Assembly (NCBI GenBank): GCA_030141605.1 | Contig: JAQGDQ010000681.1 | Coordinates: forward strand, 1 to 64,000 | Direction: 5' to 3' | Length of the DNA stretch: 64,000 nucleotides | Source: Tubiluchus corallicola | Taxonomy: Eukaryota; Priapulida; Priapulimorpha; Priapulimorphida; Tubiluchidae | Part shown: positions 10,757 to 41,686 of the stretch, piece by piece | Layout: every line of letters starts with the position of its first letter | Position numbering within the stretch: the stretch's first letter is position 1 | Translations under genes and position numbers: made by a program | Notes under the pieces: generated by a model | What the model was told of the DNA's origin: nothing | Seen by the model: the letters and a program-made list of their open reading frames with translations, nothing else | Databases searched by the model: none

Positions 10757-11400
10757 GAATGCTTAGAGCAAAACCAGACCCAATCTTAAACTGTAGCTCA
10801 AAACAATCTATCCTTTAAAATATTGAAAGGAAACATACAATTTTTTTCTAAAATAACTTACGTGAAAGAATTATTACAGCACAGACGCAATTTCACGTTC
10901 GCGCCACTAGTTCTTCGACTGTTACATGCATTTTGCCATTCGCTAGTTAGACGGGCACTAGCGCCTGCATTTCGGAAATGCATTACACAAAAAACAGCTG
11001 CTGTGCCACTCAGATCAGATGTGTTAGTTTGTGACGAACTGCACACGTTCGACAGCTTATGTGCGAGCACAGCAGTAAATTTGGAATTTGAATTTTTCTA
11101 TTAAAATTTTCATCTTAAAGCTCGACTAGTTTTAGTTCAAAACAGTGAATATCTTACAGTAGCACTTTACTTCAATTTTCGCTTTCGCAAACACGTGCAA
11201 CACGCTCGTGGAATATTTATGCTGTTGAAAATCATGCTGGTTTGCGACGTCATCAATAGCTGGGCTAGCCCGCCGTTAATTAAGTTTTTAATCCATTATT
11301 TAATTATCAGAATCGCTTTTGCAGTACAAATTGTGTTGAAACGTATACTTTTTAACGGACCTGAAAATGGGGCAGTGTATGAAAAATCATCCTGTATTCC
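10757..11400. repeat. Dispersed repeat A, copy 2
   Basis: This is the second copy of the segment at 6445-7070 in the same orientation, with scattered substitutions and small indels. The open frames it carries differ between copies, which argues against coding. Confidence 0.8.
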
Positions 11401-11929
11401 TTTAGCGCAGTGCAAGACTCGCAATGAAATGCTCAACGGGAATTTTATTTGTCTTACAAAGTGCGTATATTACAAACAATCCCAGTTTCTTGTAGTAAAA
11501 CTTTGTGAACTTTTTATCAACAACTTTTTATCAACATACATACCAGTAGAAAATATTAGCCTTCTGCTATATGTCAGAGATAATGCACTGTTCAGCTGTA
11601 TACACTTCAAGTTTGCACTAGTGTTCACGGATACAAACTGAACAGATGCTTATACCTGTACTAAGCGGATGTTTTAGCATCCTGTGTGTTCTTGCAAGTA
11701 AACACAAAGTGGTTATAAAATGTGGATACTAGGGCCGTACCTCAATTTTAGTTTGAAGATAATGCTAGAAGGTATAAACTACAAAGTAACTCACTTTCAA
11801 GTAAACAAAATTTATTTTGTTTGTATAGTGGATAGTACGTTGTGTGAGCCGTGTGTAGCTGTTTATAGATGTTTGAGGCATGACAAAGCTATTAAACGTT
11901 GGTTTCTGGCATACCAATAATTTCAAGGC

Positions 11930-12339
11930 AGTCATTTCACTGATACCTCTCTAATTTGTTGATTTTTTTCTTCCAAAGTTGTGTTAAACTGCTTCAGTTT
12001 ATTGAATCTGTCTTCCAAATCATCAAGAACCGGTAATTTTGCATTTTCTGTTTCAAATCGGTTTAGTCACTTCTCGTGATCATCCAGCAATTCTGTATTG
12101 GCATTAGCAGAAGTCTGAACTGTCTGAACCACTTAGCTGATCTTAACTTGTTCATCCTTTATCTCTCTTATATCGCTCATTATCATATCGAGTGCAGTAA
12201 GTTGACACAAAATGTGGTGCAATTTTTGGTCCTGGGTTGTTGATACTTCTACGGTTTCAAAATCTGAACTAAAATTCATGTTGTCTGATTGTTTAATAGT
12301 TGACCGTAAAGAGCTTCGTTTAGCGTCTTTCTTTGGCAC
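11930..12339 (-). pseudogene. Decayed coiled-coil ORF1 of a non-LTR retrotransposon
   Basis: The minus strand starts MPKKDAKRSSLRSTIKQSDN and continues through a heptad-like region (for example LPVLDDLEDRFNKLKQFNTT) interrupted by two stop codons. The arrangement of a short basic leader and coiled coil fits ORF1 of LINE-type elements. No downstream reverse transcriptase is attached. Confidence 0.5.
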
Positions 12340-12779
12340 GTCTAATATTATTCAGTACGAACGTATCATCAGTATGAAAGCGTGAACACTCATAAGTAAC
12401 GCCCATAATTACATGTAAAACATGACTTCAACGAGCCATCAAATAGTGCGCAAGGTACAGTATAGCGCTGGGCGAGTTGTTGCCTCAAACCTGAACTTAT
12501 TAGTCTTAATTGTCTCGCGGAAGTTGAACTTGTTGCTTATACTTACCTGCGTTATATGTATCAGCGTAAATGAATTCCTGCTTGTGTTTGGTTTTTGTAC
12601 TAACTGCAGTTTTCCACCTGAATGGAAGTTCAGGTATGTACTAAGTAGTTGTTTTAGTTTATGTACAAGTAGTTATTTTATTACATATACAAGTTTACCT
12701 ACGAATCTTCACTATTTATACATTTGATATTTCAAAACTAACAGAACACGTATTACATTACATAATTTTTAAAAAAAAT

Positions 12780-13380
12780 TCATTTTTAATCGTTTTATGG
12801 AGTCAGGAGCGGGGGTAGATGAAAGTTGAGTTTGTGTAATTAGTATCAGATGCACAATGAGGAAGTTGAAACCGGTTATACTGACATTCTTTTAATTTCT
12901 TTTTAAAGTGGTGGAGAGATTCTATTTGTTTTATTTCACTGGGTAGTAAGTTCCATAAATGCATGGCCTCTTTTGATATAGAGTTTTCCAAATTTATTGT
13001 TTGCTGTAATTTACTTTAAATTGTATATTCTAGTATTTAAAATGGTATCAGGAATGAATGCTAAGGGATTGTTTATAAATAGAATGCTCAGTTTACTGAT
13101 ATATTGATAAACAAATAATAGTGTTTTGTAATCTCGATAGGCTTCTAATATTGGTATTTTTGTGGACGTTCTTAAGCTTGTTGCAGAAGCAGCATGTTGT
13201 TTAGCAGTTTTGTTAGAGTAGCCATGAATTAATCTAAGTGCGTAGTTTTGCATTGTGTTTAGTTTTCTAAAGTTTTCATTTTTAACGTTTTGAAGTAAAG
13301 TGCAACCATACAGATAATGTGGTAATATTAGACTTTTGCAGATGAGAATTTTTGTTTTCGTGGTTAGATGGATCTATTTC
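12780..13380 (-). mobile_element. 5'-truncated CR1/L2-like non-LTR retrotransposon, copy 1
   Basis: Two minus-strand frames (13253-13011 and 12991-12803) code for the C-terminal part of a reverse transcriptase, including MQNYALRLIHGYSNKTAKQH and HLWNLLPSEIKQIESLHHFK and ending FIYPRS. A frameshift separates them. A closely similar intact stretch lies at 36913-37494. Only the 3' end of the element is present. Confidence 0.85.
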
Positions 13381-13494
13381 ATTTTACAGGCCTGTTTATT
13401 CATTACTTTGGCTTCTTTTTAATATTTGGTGCATAAGAAAATTTTGCTCTAGTGTAGGTTCTGCATATATGAATTGGTTGTTGTTTGTATAGCG

Positions 13495-13610
13495 TCCCAC
13501 TGATGATGACAGCTGATTGCTGTCAAAACGTTTGGACATGTTTCTTAAACAGTTGTAAATTAAAGTTTTTTCTAAAAGTTGTGTTGTTTTAATAATAAAT
13601 GTTTATCTAC
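13495..13610 (+). mobile_element. Penelope-like element 3' end with hammerhead-ribozyme relic
   Basis: The segment reads CTGATGA at 13500-13506, then a hairpin GACAGC/GCTGTC, then AAAAC, then 'gtttggac'. GTCC just upstream can pair with the GGAC downstream as helix I. This matches the layout of the minimal hammerheads described in Penelope-like retroelements, except that GAAAC is AAAAC, which should abolish activity. Related copies are at 22021-22075 (minus strand) and 22855-22940. Confidence 0.55.
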
Positions 13611-13797
13611 TTAAACCCACAAGTATTTATACTACAATTTTTATTACTTTATTGCCGAATGGAACTATTATGAAACGGGCGAGATTTGTAATATCAATAT
13701 GATCGTGTAATTGAATCGGGTATATATGACAATTAGTGTTATTTCTTAGAAACATTTGATGACTTTGAATTAATTCATAGAATAAATTTGATTTCAG

Positions 13798-32189
<18,392 letters not shown>

Positions 32190-32654
32190 TGACATTCATT
32201 TTAGCTCTGTTTAAAGATAACAGCATTTTAAAGTTAATTACCCCCAAAAAGTATTCGATACGAAAGTTATATTTCTTAGAATTAAGCTTACATGCTTAAA
32301 AGACTTGTGTAAATGGAAAATGTTCTTAACAAAGAATTTTAAAGCGTTTGTGCCAACGTTAACGCAAGCTCTGTATGCAATAAGACAGCACCTAAATTAT
32401 GCAAAATGTTAAAACGATTTTAAGATTTATTTATGAAGTTTGTTTCTTGTCCTTTAAATAACTGTTATTTATTGCCAACTTTACCTCTTTGTCTCTCACA
32501 AACAATAACAATAACACAAATAAGCGAAAACAATAATGGAGAGCAGACTCGCTTTGTGAGAGCCTCCCGGATTATCCTCCTCTGCTATATGTAGCTTCTG
32601 GCATCAATAAGTTCAGCCTTACTTTCCCAGAGCACTGAACATCATAAATGTCTT

Positions 32655-33235
32655 TTTTAAATTGTGTTCATAGTTCTAGTTTCCCAGAATACTGAGCATC
32701 ATGAACGTCTGTTTTACATAGTGTTCATAGTTCTAGTTTCCCAGACTACTGAACATCATGAACGTCTGTTTTACATAGTGTTCATAGTTCTAGTTTCCCA
32801 GAATACTGAACATCATGAACGTCTGTTTTACATAGTGTTCATAGTTCTAGTTTCCCAGAATACTGAGCATCATGAACGTCTGTTTTACATAGTGTTCATA
32901 GTTCTAGTTTCCCAGACTACTGAACATCATGAACGTCTGTTTTACATAGTGTTCATAGTTCTAGTTTCCCAGACTACTGAACATCATGAATGTCTGTTTT
33001 AAATAGTGTTCATAGTTCTAGTTTCCCAGAATACTGAGCATCATGAACGTCTGTTTTACATAGTGTTCATAGTTCTAGTTTCCCAGACTACTGAACATCA
33101 TGAACGTCTGTTTTACATAGTGTTCATAGTTCTAGTTTCCCAGAATACTGAACATCATGAACGTCTGTTTTACATAGTGTTCATAGTTCTAGTTTCCCAG
33201 AATACTGAACATCATGAATGTCTGTTTTAAATAAT
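32655..33235. repeat. 57-bp tandem array, about 10 copies, downstream of the TTLL4-like gene
   Basis: The unit contains 'gttcatagttctagtttccc' and 'actgaacatcatgaacgtct'. At 19 codons it keeps one plus-strand frame open (MFIVLVSQNTEHHERLFYIV repeated), but the array is near-identical at DNA level, including third positions, which argues for a minisatellite rather than a gene. Confidence 0.95.
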
Positions 33236-33240
33236 TTTCA

Positions 33241-34162
33241 TAGCCTACAAATAATCTACATATTTCATTATTGTGTAAATTTGCGTGCATATTTTTCTAC
33301 ATACTATTATTACATTGTTTATGCACCTTTTTTTGCACATTCATTCATTTCTAATCTACGTTTTGATTAATGTTTGTTAAATTAGATCTCAATTAAAACG
33401 TTTTTGCATTTGAAGTGATCTGAAGTTTAATGTAAGAAACAAATTTTCTTGCCTATATTTCATGGCTTCTTTATTAATCAAAGTTGTAATTTCCCTAAAA
33501 CCTGGTGCTGTTTTCGGAAAATATGTTGGGTTTTGTTCATGAAACTTCGGGGAAAATTGCAGGATAAATGTACTATCAACTGCGGGTCTTTCCTGTATGT
33601 GTAAATAAAGCTACAGTGAAATGTGGCACGAGAACACCGAATGTACACCCTGCCGTAACTGGTAAACTATCGTTCCTGGCGCCATCTAACGAGCAAAAGG
33701 TGCGAAAAAACTACAGGCTTTCTTCACAAATGACACGACGTTTTCGCACCTGATTCGTTCTCATGTAAACCATCAAGTAAAGATTGTCAGAAAATCTTAC
33801 TTAGAACATTTGCTAAACTGAAACTCCATAATGTACGCCGTATAAAGTCACGTACGCCAAAAAATATAATTGATGGAAACTAGTACAGAAAGAAACCCTT
33901 CAAGTTTGAAACAAATAATTTAACTGTAGATCAGTTAATGAAAAATGATGTCGTTTTTATATTCACAATAATATCTTTCGAATCGTGCCCACCGGGACGA
34001 ACGTGGGGCAAAGAACCTCTTGCCCATTTTTCAGCCGTTTTTTTGCAAAACTCATACCTTTTATTTCTGGAAAACGGGAATGGGTCATGGGTGGTGCTGG
34101 CCATGGATAGATAGCCCGTTCAACGGTGGGTGTCATAGGCATATTTAGAATATGCAATTTTA
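33241..34162. other. Spacer, nothing recognised
   Basis: This is AT-rich sequence with only short random frames. No repeat family, RNA gene or conserved coding block was seen. Confidence 0.5.
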
Positions 34163-34480
34163 ATGTTGTAATTTTAAACAAACAAATTAATATAAACATA
34201 ACCTTGATAAACTCTTGAACAAAAAGATTGTTTTTCTACGAATAGCCTAAATGGTCGTAGTTCAAGAATATGCTGGTACACAGCTTTTAAACATGTGACA
34301 ACTGACAACATGTACTGCAATGAGCGACAGTACTCTTTCTACCTAAAGTACAGCGTGTTATATCAGACATATGCGCATGCGCACAACAGCCTAACACCAC
34401 GTTGCTTGAGCTGTGAAGCAAACAGTACTACCCTCACGTGCTCTGGCTGCGTACAAGTATACCATACAAGTCTTCCTTTA
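34163..34480. mobile_element. DNA transposon B fragment, second copy
   Basis: The interior matches 14105-14425: 'aacaaacaaattaatataaa', 'gtgagcgacagtactctttc'-type blocks, 'gcgcatgcgcacaacagcc' and 'ctcacgtgctctggctgcgt'. Both ends are missing. Confidence 0.7.
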
Positions 34481-35189
34481 AGGGCCTACAATGTTTATTA
34501 ATGGGTTCCAAAAATCAAAAACTATAACACAAATAATAACATAAAAAACTTGATAATTAAGGCGATATTTTCAAAGTGTTGAAATGATCGTCTATCACGT
34601 TCTTTACGGTCTCATAAACATTGTTAAAATAACTACAAATTCTTTGTGTAATGTTCGCTTGTGGTGGCATAATACAATAAATCATGACACACAACAATAA
34701 CACAAATAACAATTAACGATATAACAAACTACGCCAATGACGTTTACATCACTGTTTAAAATGTTCTTGCATACAAAATTTTCATTCTTATTCAGCCTGA
34801 CGTGTAAACAGTATGCACATTTTCTGTGAATCACTTCAAAATAAATAATATTAAGTCTAAGTAGAAATATATCTGGCGTTCGTATCATATGAAAAGTTAA
34901 ACAGCTTCCGTGTTGATACATTATATGCAACCTTGAGTTTGTTAAGATTGTAAGAATAAAAATGTCTTCAAGTGAACATACAATAAAAAGTAGTGCAGTA
35001 AGCATTAAACAATTGTCTCTTCACGTTAACTGAACAGTGATTAAATTCCATGAGTAATTAAACTGAACATCGTCGTAATATATCTAAATCATCTCTATTG
35101 TCATCTGATAAAATATGACCCAGATATTTTTCCTTTTTACTAGGTACAAAATTTTTACACTGCAAAACAACAGACCCAAAAGTAAACTG

Positions 35190-36000
35190 CTGCATGTGGG
35201 CAGAGTGAAACGTTAGAGGCATTATAACAAGGTTTGACTGTACGTTATTTGTTCTACCATAGTAAATTGAGCATTGTCGTAATATATCTAAATAATTTTT
35301 ATTGTCTTCTGATAAAATATAGTGTGGCGCCATCTAGTAATTTGTGGTATTTATGAGCGCTTGTCCACGAAAGGTGTTTTGGAAATGTTTTCATAATATA
35401 ATTATTATGCATAAAAGCAAGAAGTTAGCTACGTACATTTGTTCCAGGCCCACCCGCGATAAGTGAATTTCCGCGAAGTATGGACGCTATACTTATTTAA
35501 GTAGTTACACATTATTTTAAGTCTTTATAAACCCTCCCCACACTTTTATACATAACTCTTTCCCATTCCCTTAATAACTTTCCCCACACTGAACATGTAT
35601 CTTTTAAAAATCTTTGCTTAAATGTTCATAAAAATGTTTTAAACTCTTAAACCTTGTGGCATCTCAAGCGGGCGCAAGTGCTACATTTCGTTTTTGGTGT
35701 GTATTCATCCACCGAATTTACTGTAAATGGTAATTTTATATGATTTATAATATTTTTTTAATGTTAGAATTAATATTTTTAGTATGCTTTTATGCATTTT
35801 GTGATTTTTTTATGCAAAATTCATCACATTACTGTACAATACGTACTACGCGTGCGCAAAAATACGTTAGAGAGTTTAGACGGAGTACCGCAAAAACCCG
35901 CGAAACAGCAAAAATACAGCGATAAATATTTTGAAAACCCGCGAAATAGCGAGTCCGCGATAAACGAACCGCGAAGTAGCGAGGGAACACTCTACTATGT
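35190..36000. mobile_element. Fragments of Tigger/pogo-like DNA elements
   Basis: One piece ('ggcattataacaaggtttga', 35219-35238) recurs at 52387 and near the 86-bp array. Another ends 'gcgaagtagcgagggaacac' at 35970-35990, the mirror of the 'cagtgttccctcacttatcg' end at 59236. These are characteristic termini of Tigger/pogo-type elements; complete copies are not present. Confidence 0.45.
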
Positions 36001-36088
36001 TTTATAAGAATACAAAATTAGCTGTAGCAACTAAGTGCAGATTTTGCAGAAGGGACACGCGTGCATTTTTATGTGAATTAGTAACAAT

Positions 36089-36498
36089 GCTTAAAGTAAA
36101 GATTTTCTAATGAATTTTGTAAAACATTGTTATTTAAAAGCATTACAAAATTACAATTAAAAACGTAAAATAAGACATTTTCGCATTTTGACAAGATATT
36201 TTACCTAGCTGTTGTTCTAAGGTGGTCTAATAAAGAATGTTAGATAATTATAGTTAGAATTTAGAAGTAGAATTTAAAAGCAAGTAAAAATTTTAACTAT
36301 AATTATCTAACATTCTTTATTAGACCACCTTAGAACAGCAGCTAGGTAAAATATCTTGTCAAAATGCGAAAAAGTTCTTATCTTACGTTTTTAATTGTAA
36401 TTTTGTAATGTTTTAAAGAACAATGTTTTACAAAATTCATTAGAATATCTTTACTTTTAGAATTTGGAAGTAGAATTTAAGAGCAAGTAAAAATTTGA
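36089..36498. repeat. Large near-perfect inverted repeat (foldback)
   Basis: The left arm (about 36089-36254) and right arm (about 36294-36458) are reverse complements over about 165 bp with very few mismatches, for example 'tattttacctagctgttgtt' against 'aacagcagctaggtaaaata'. The 39-bp spacer 'agaatttagaagtagaattt…' is repeated directly after the right arm (36459-36497). Confidence 0.95.
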
Positions 36499-36549
36499 TG
36501 TGCCTTTCTATTTGTAAATATCAGACGGGCATCGCGTGGCATATTTACT

Positions 36550-36584
<35 letters not shown>

Positions 36585-36589
36585 TTCTT

Positions 36590-37510
36590 TATTTGTCATA
36601 AAAACGGTTCACTCATTATAATAAAATTGAGTTAGCCTCAGCGTAATGTTAAAATAACAACACTGTTCAAGACAAATGCGTCCAGTGCATACTAAAAAAA
36701 ACTAAAGTGCAAAACTACTTACAATAAATGAACATATTTACAAATACCATATTAAAATATTTTTACAAAAATTATAAGAAAGTACGTTAAATTTTACATG
36801 ACATAGTGTACACTATTTATACATTTAACATTACGAAACACGAAACTAACATAACATAACATTACATTACATAATTTTTTTTTAAATTTTCATTTTTAAT
36901 CATTATATGGAGTCAGGGGCGGGGGTAGATGAAAGTGGAGTCTGTGTAATTAGCATCAGATGCACAATGTGGAAGTTGAAACCTGTTATATTGATATCCT
37001 TTTAATTTCTTTTTAAAGTGGTGGAGAGATTCTATTTGTTTTATTTCACTGGGTAGTAAGTTCCATAAATGTATGGCCTGTTTTGATATAGAGTTATTTC
37101 CAAATTTATTGTTTACTGTAATTTGCTTTAAATTGTATGTTCTAGTGTTCAATGTGGTATCAGGAATAAATGCCAAGGAATTGTTTATAAATGGAATGCT
37201 CAGTTTATTTATATACTTATAAAGAAATATCAGTGTTTTGTAATCTCGATAGGCTTCTAATATTGGTATTTTTGTGGACGTTCTTAAGCTTGTTGCAGAA
37301 GCAGCATGTTGTTTAGCAGTTTTATTAGAATAGCCATGAATTAATCTAAGTGCGTAGTTTTGCATTGTATTTAGTTTTCTAAAGTTTTCATTTTCAACGT
37401 TTTGAAGTAAAGTGCAACCATATAGATAATGTGGTAATATTAGACTTTTGTAGATGAGAATTTTTGTTTTCTTGGTTAGATGATGGTTATTCATGGTTAT
37501 TCATGGGAAA
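36590..37510 (-). mobile_element. 5'-truncated CR1/L2-like retrotransposon, copy 2
   Basis: An uninterrupted minus-strand frame (37494-36913, 193 codons) encodes the polymerase C-terminus: KTKILIYKSLILPHYLYGCT, MQNYALRLIHGYSNKTAKQH and FIYPRP. It is highly similar to 12780-13380. The 3' UTR runs to a (TA)n tract at about 36553-36580, which may be the tail or the target. Confidence 0.85.
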
Positions 37511-38094
37511 TATAAGAGTGAAGTTTAAAAGTTGTTAAGAGTTCAGTCTTCTTCTTCTTTTTCTACTCCTTAACGTCCGTTGTAGACACTGAACACTATC
37601 GTTTATTAGAGCACTCCACGGTTTCCTGTCTGCAGCTAACATTTTCAAATCCAGTGAAGCTTTTGTTAAAGGAAAGGATAAGTCTCTCACTACGTTGGGT
37701 TTATTTAACTGTTATCACTTAAACTGTTTGTGGTGTGCTAAAGGAAAGGACAAGTCACTCAGTATTTTGGGTTTATTTTACTGTTATCACTTAAACTTAG
37801 AAGAATATAACCAAGAAAGTTTAAAAAAAACTTCCTATAAAGCATAAATTTAAAACACGCTGCTTCTGAATAGAATCTTTCATGCGTGGTGGTTGCCGCC
37901 ATTCATTTGAAAATCATGACGTAACTGGGAGACTTCGTGACACTTCGTAAGTGCACGCTGCTTAAACGAATTCAAACTTCTGAAGCTTTCCTAACATTCA
38001 AGCAAAACCGTTACAAAATCTGTTATCTAATGTTTTTGTAAAAACCTGTTATACTTTTGCTGAAGGTTGACAGTGCGCTACTTTTGTTCAGGAC
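37511..38094. other. Spacer, nothing recognised
   Basis: The sequence contains one local duplication ('gg(t/a)aaggataagtctctcac' against 'aaaggacaagtcactcag', about 37670 and 37742). No gene was seen. Confidence 0.5.
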
Positions 38095-38290
38095 AAATGA
38101 CGTCATTGGAAGAAGAATGGGCATTGAAAATGGCAGCGCGCAAGTATGAAGTGATCGCGACTTTAAAGTGATTTTACTAATTATTCGAGTCGTTTATTGC
38201 AGTTTTGTTACTAAATTCTTTTAACATTTTTTGCGAACATAGATATTTCTTATTAGCCCAACTTATTTTCGCCTTCTCTTTAAATTTGGC
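38095..38290. repeat. Dispersed repeat C, copy 2
   Basis: This is the counterpart of 29985-30190. Non-coding. Confidence 0.6.
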
Positions 38291-38499
38291 GTCAGTCAGG
38301 GAGAGATCAACCATCAAGCTAAAAATTGAAGCTATAGCCTTAGGGTCTAATTATAATAGCCCCCCCCCCACGCCCCGGAATCCTAAAATCGATGTCCAAG
38401 CAAACAGAGATAATGTATAGTGAACAGGATAAGAAAGTTATTAAAGTTGAACGTGCTCAGGACTAGTATAATATTTGTTTTTTTATGTTTTTGTGCACT

Positions 38500-39655
38500 G
38501 CCAGTAAGCGCTTGAGTGACTGAGCCTATATATTGAACTCAAAGTTATATTGTTGAACATAGACGTAGTGACTGAGCCTATATATTGAACACAAAGTTAT
38601 ATTGTTTAATATAGACATGGTGACCGAGTCTATATATTGAACACAAAGTTATATTGTTTAATATAGACATGGTGACTGAGCCTATATATTGAACACAAAA
38701 TTATATTGTTGAACATAGACGTAGTGACTGGGCCTATATATTGAACACAAAGTTATATTGTTTAATATAGACATGGTGGCTGCGCCTATATATTGAACAC
38801 AAAATTATATTGTTGAACATAGACGTAGTAACTGAGCCTATATATTGAACACAAAGTTATATTGTTTAATATAGACATTGTGACTGAGCCTATATATTGA
38901 ACTCAAAGTTATATTGTTTAATATAGACATGGTGACTGAGCCTATATATTGAACTCAAAGTTATATTGTTGAACATAGACGTAGTGACTGAGTCTATATA
39001 TTGAACACAAAGTTATATTGTTTAATATAGACATGGTGACCGAGTCTATATATTGAACACAAAGTTATATTGTTTAATATAGACATGGTGACTGAGCCTA
39101 TATATTGAACACAAAATTATATTGTTGAACATAGACATAGTGACTGAGCCTATATATTGAATACAAAGTTATATTGTTTAATATAGACGTAGTGACTGAG
39201 CCTATATATGGAACTCAAAGTTATATTGTTGAACATAGACATGGTGACTGGGCCTATATATTGAACACAAAGTTATATTGTTTAATACAGACATGGTGAC
39301 TGGGCCTATACATTGAACACAGTTATATTGTTTGACATAGACATGGCGACTGAGCCTATATATTGAACTCAAAGTTATATTGTTTAAGATAGACATGGTG
39401 GCTGCGCCTGTATATTGAACACAAAATTATATTGTTTAATAAAGACATGGTGGCTGCGCCTATATATTGAACACAAAGTTATATTGTTTAATATAGACAT
39501 GGTGGCTGCACCTATATATTGAACACAAAATTATATTGTTTAATATAGACATGGTGGCTGCGCCTATATATTGAACTCAAAGTTATATTGTTGAACATAG
39601 ACATATTGACTGAGCCTATATATTGAGCACAATTTTATATTGCTTAATATAGACG
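38500..39655. repeat. 52-bp tandem array, about 22 copies
   Basis: The unit contains 'gtgactgagcctatatattg', 'aacacaaagttatattgttt' and 'aatatagacatg'. Variants alternate between 'tttaatatagacatggtg' and 'ttgaacatagacgtagtg', suggesting a higher-order arrangement of two or three unit types. Confidence 0.95.
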
Positions 39656-39864
39656 TTGTGCTAACGTGACCTGTTCGAACGGGTCCGTGACCGGATACCT
39701 GTGTCAGCGTAAGGAAGCGGAGTTTTTGTTATTTGTTAATTAGATAATTGAAGTTTTTGGACATTTATATTTTTTTCACGCATTATAATTTGAACGATAT
39801 TTTAGAAGTTTAAGATTCGGTGTTATAAGCGTGTGTTATAAAGGGCATACATATATATATATAT

Positions 39865-40460
39865 ATATAATAATCTTTATTTGCCAATAAAAACATTGAT
39901 AATCACTGATAAAAACTTTACAGAGATAATCAATCAGTGTTAGTTAATAAAAACATACACTGCTGAAGGCAAATGCGTCAGTGCAATCTAAACTACTGTG
40001 CAGTAATGGCGAATAAAATCAAACATATTTACAACTATACACAAAAAAAAAACAAAAAACTATGATTTAATTAATATGGCCGTGGGTATATGAATTCTGA
40101 ATTAGTGTGTATGTTGTCGTACTGGTGTGATGGTATTTCATATCTGGTTAATATTAGTGATTTTAATTTTGTTTTAAATGCTGATAGGGACTTGATTTGT
40201 TTAACCTGTAATGGTAGAGAATTGCAAAATAAAATTGCTTGTTTGATTACAGAGTTCGTTCCATAGTGGGTATTTGTCCTAATTTGTTTTAGATTGCTTG
40301 TTCTGGAATTAACGATAGGATTTGGAAAAAAGGTAAATCTGTTATTTTGGAATGGTCTGCTGATGTTGTTAATGTATTTAAATATAAAAAGCAGAGTAAA
40401 ATATTCTTTGTGTGCTTCAATGATTGGGAATTTTAAAGTTTTTCTCAGGTTAGTTGTTGA
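39865..40460 (-). mobile_element. 5'-truncated CR1/L2-like retrotransposon, diverged copy 3
   Basis: The minus strand translates to KQAILFCNSLPLQVKQIKSL and then FIYPRP, aligning with KQAIHLWNLLPSEIKQIESL and FIYPRP of copy 2. The 3' UTR sequences are also related ('ggcaaatgcgtc.gtgcat'). It belongs to a sister subfamily. Confidence 0.75.
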
Positions 40461-40922
40461 AGCTTTGAATTTTCATCATTTGAAGCATCACAACAGACCC
40501 ACACATGCATACAGCATGCTTCACCACAAAACAGTTGAATACTCGAATACTGTTTATACCTTTGTACCGAGTTTATTTTCTCTGGCTTTAAAACAGCAGC
40601 AAGAGTGAAGAAGAAAAGGAAGAAAAAGAAAGACAATAAAAAATGTTTCTTTACAAAAACAACACAGCTCACAAAATGCACATGTATGGATTATATCACG
40701 TGAGCAATGATATAAATGTACTTTATAATAAGTGATACAACAATTAAAAATTACCAGTTATGCTTACCAGTCCCTTTATTTCCCACAAAGATTGTGTACA
40801 TATAAATGATACGTAACAAGTAATAATAACAAACTGTACCAAAAAAACTAACTGTATACAATTAAAATGCTTCGGTGAGCGTTGAAAGAAAATCTTATAA
40901 GCAGGACAAGTTTTATACCAAT

Positions 40923-41424
40923 CAGGTCCTATTTCAGCTTAAGCGAGGCCCGGGGAAGGGGGACGTCTGAAGCCCCCTCAGGGGGGGGGCGAAGCGCCGT
41001 GGGCAGGCGCCACCATGGTTGGTGCCCAGAAAATTTTTTAACTGCTAGAAGCATTTTCGAAGAGAAAATATGGAGTTATACAGTTGTTAAAGGAAAGAAC
41101 AATTGAAAAAAAAACTGCTTTATTCTCAAGACAAGTCCTTGATACTTGCGAAATAGTCAAATCAAAAACAACATCTTTGCAATATGTTATACCGTACTCT
41201 CACTTCCGTACAAGCCGGCGTTAGAAATTCCGAAATTGAAAACAGCTGAACATCGGCACCGAGCCGCACAAGGCAAACGGCGTGCGTGCGGCAAGAGAGA
41301 GAGGGAGAGAGAGGAGGCAATATGTTCGCATAAAGCAAAAAATAATGTTACCTCGGTGCGAGACCCCCTGGAGGGTGAGGCACTGGGAAAGTATCCCCAC
41401 TTACTGCCCCTGAAATAGGGCCTG
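40923..41424. mobile_element. hAT-like MITE, 502 bp, perfect 8-bp target duplication
   Basis: The terminal inverted repeats are CAGGTCCTATTTCAG (left) and CAGGCCCTATTTCAG (right, reverse complement). The insertion is flanked on both sides by ATACCAAT. The interior is GC-rich relative to its surroundings and has no coding capacity. A second copy's right end starts the window. Confidence 0.9.
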
Positions 41425-41686
41425 ATACCAATAAGACAGATTTGTTTAACACAGCATTCAACCCCTCAAGAAAAAACAATGAAATTTTCACAGTTCTAAA
41501 CTTCAGAAGTAATCAGTATGTAATATCCTGTTTCCTTAATAAGTGTAAAATTGGTCCTTTTTCAACACACGGAGAATTTGAAATCCACCAATACCTCACA
41601 AATTAACAATCAATACCGTAACGCAACAGAATCAGTAAAAAACACTTTACGGGTGCAAGAAAACGTTTAGCTCAGCTGCTTGTATG

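Noticed and set aside
32664-33230. Plus-strand repeat protein MFIVLVSQ…
   Set aside because: The 57-bp unit is conserved at all codon positions and interrupted by stops between units; this is a DNA-level array.
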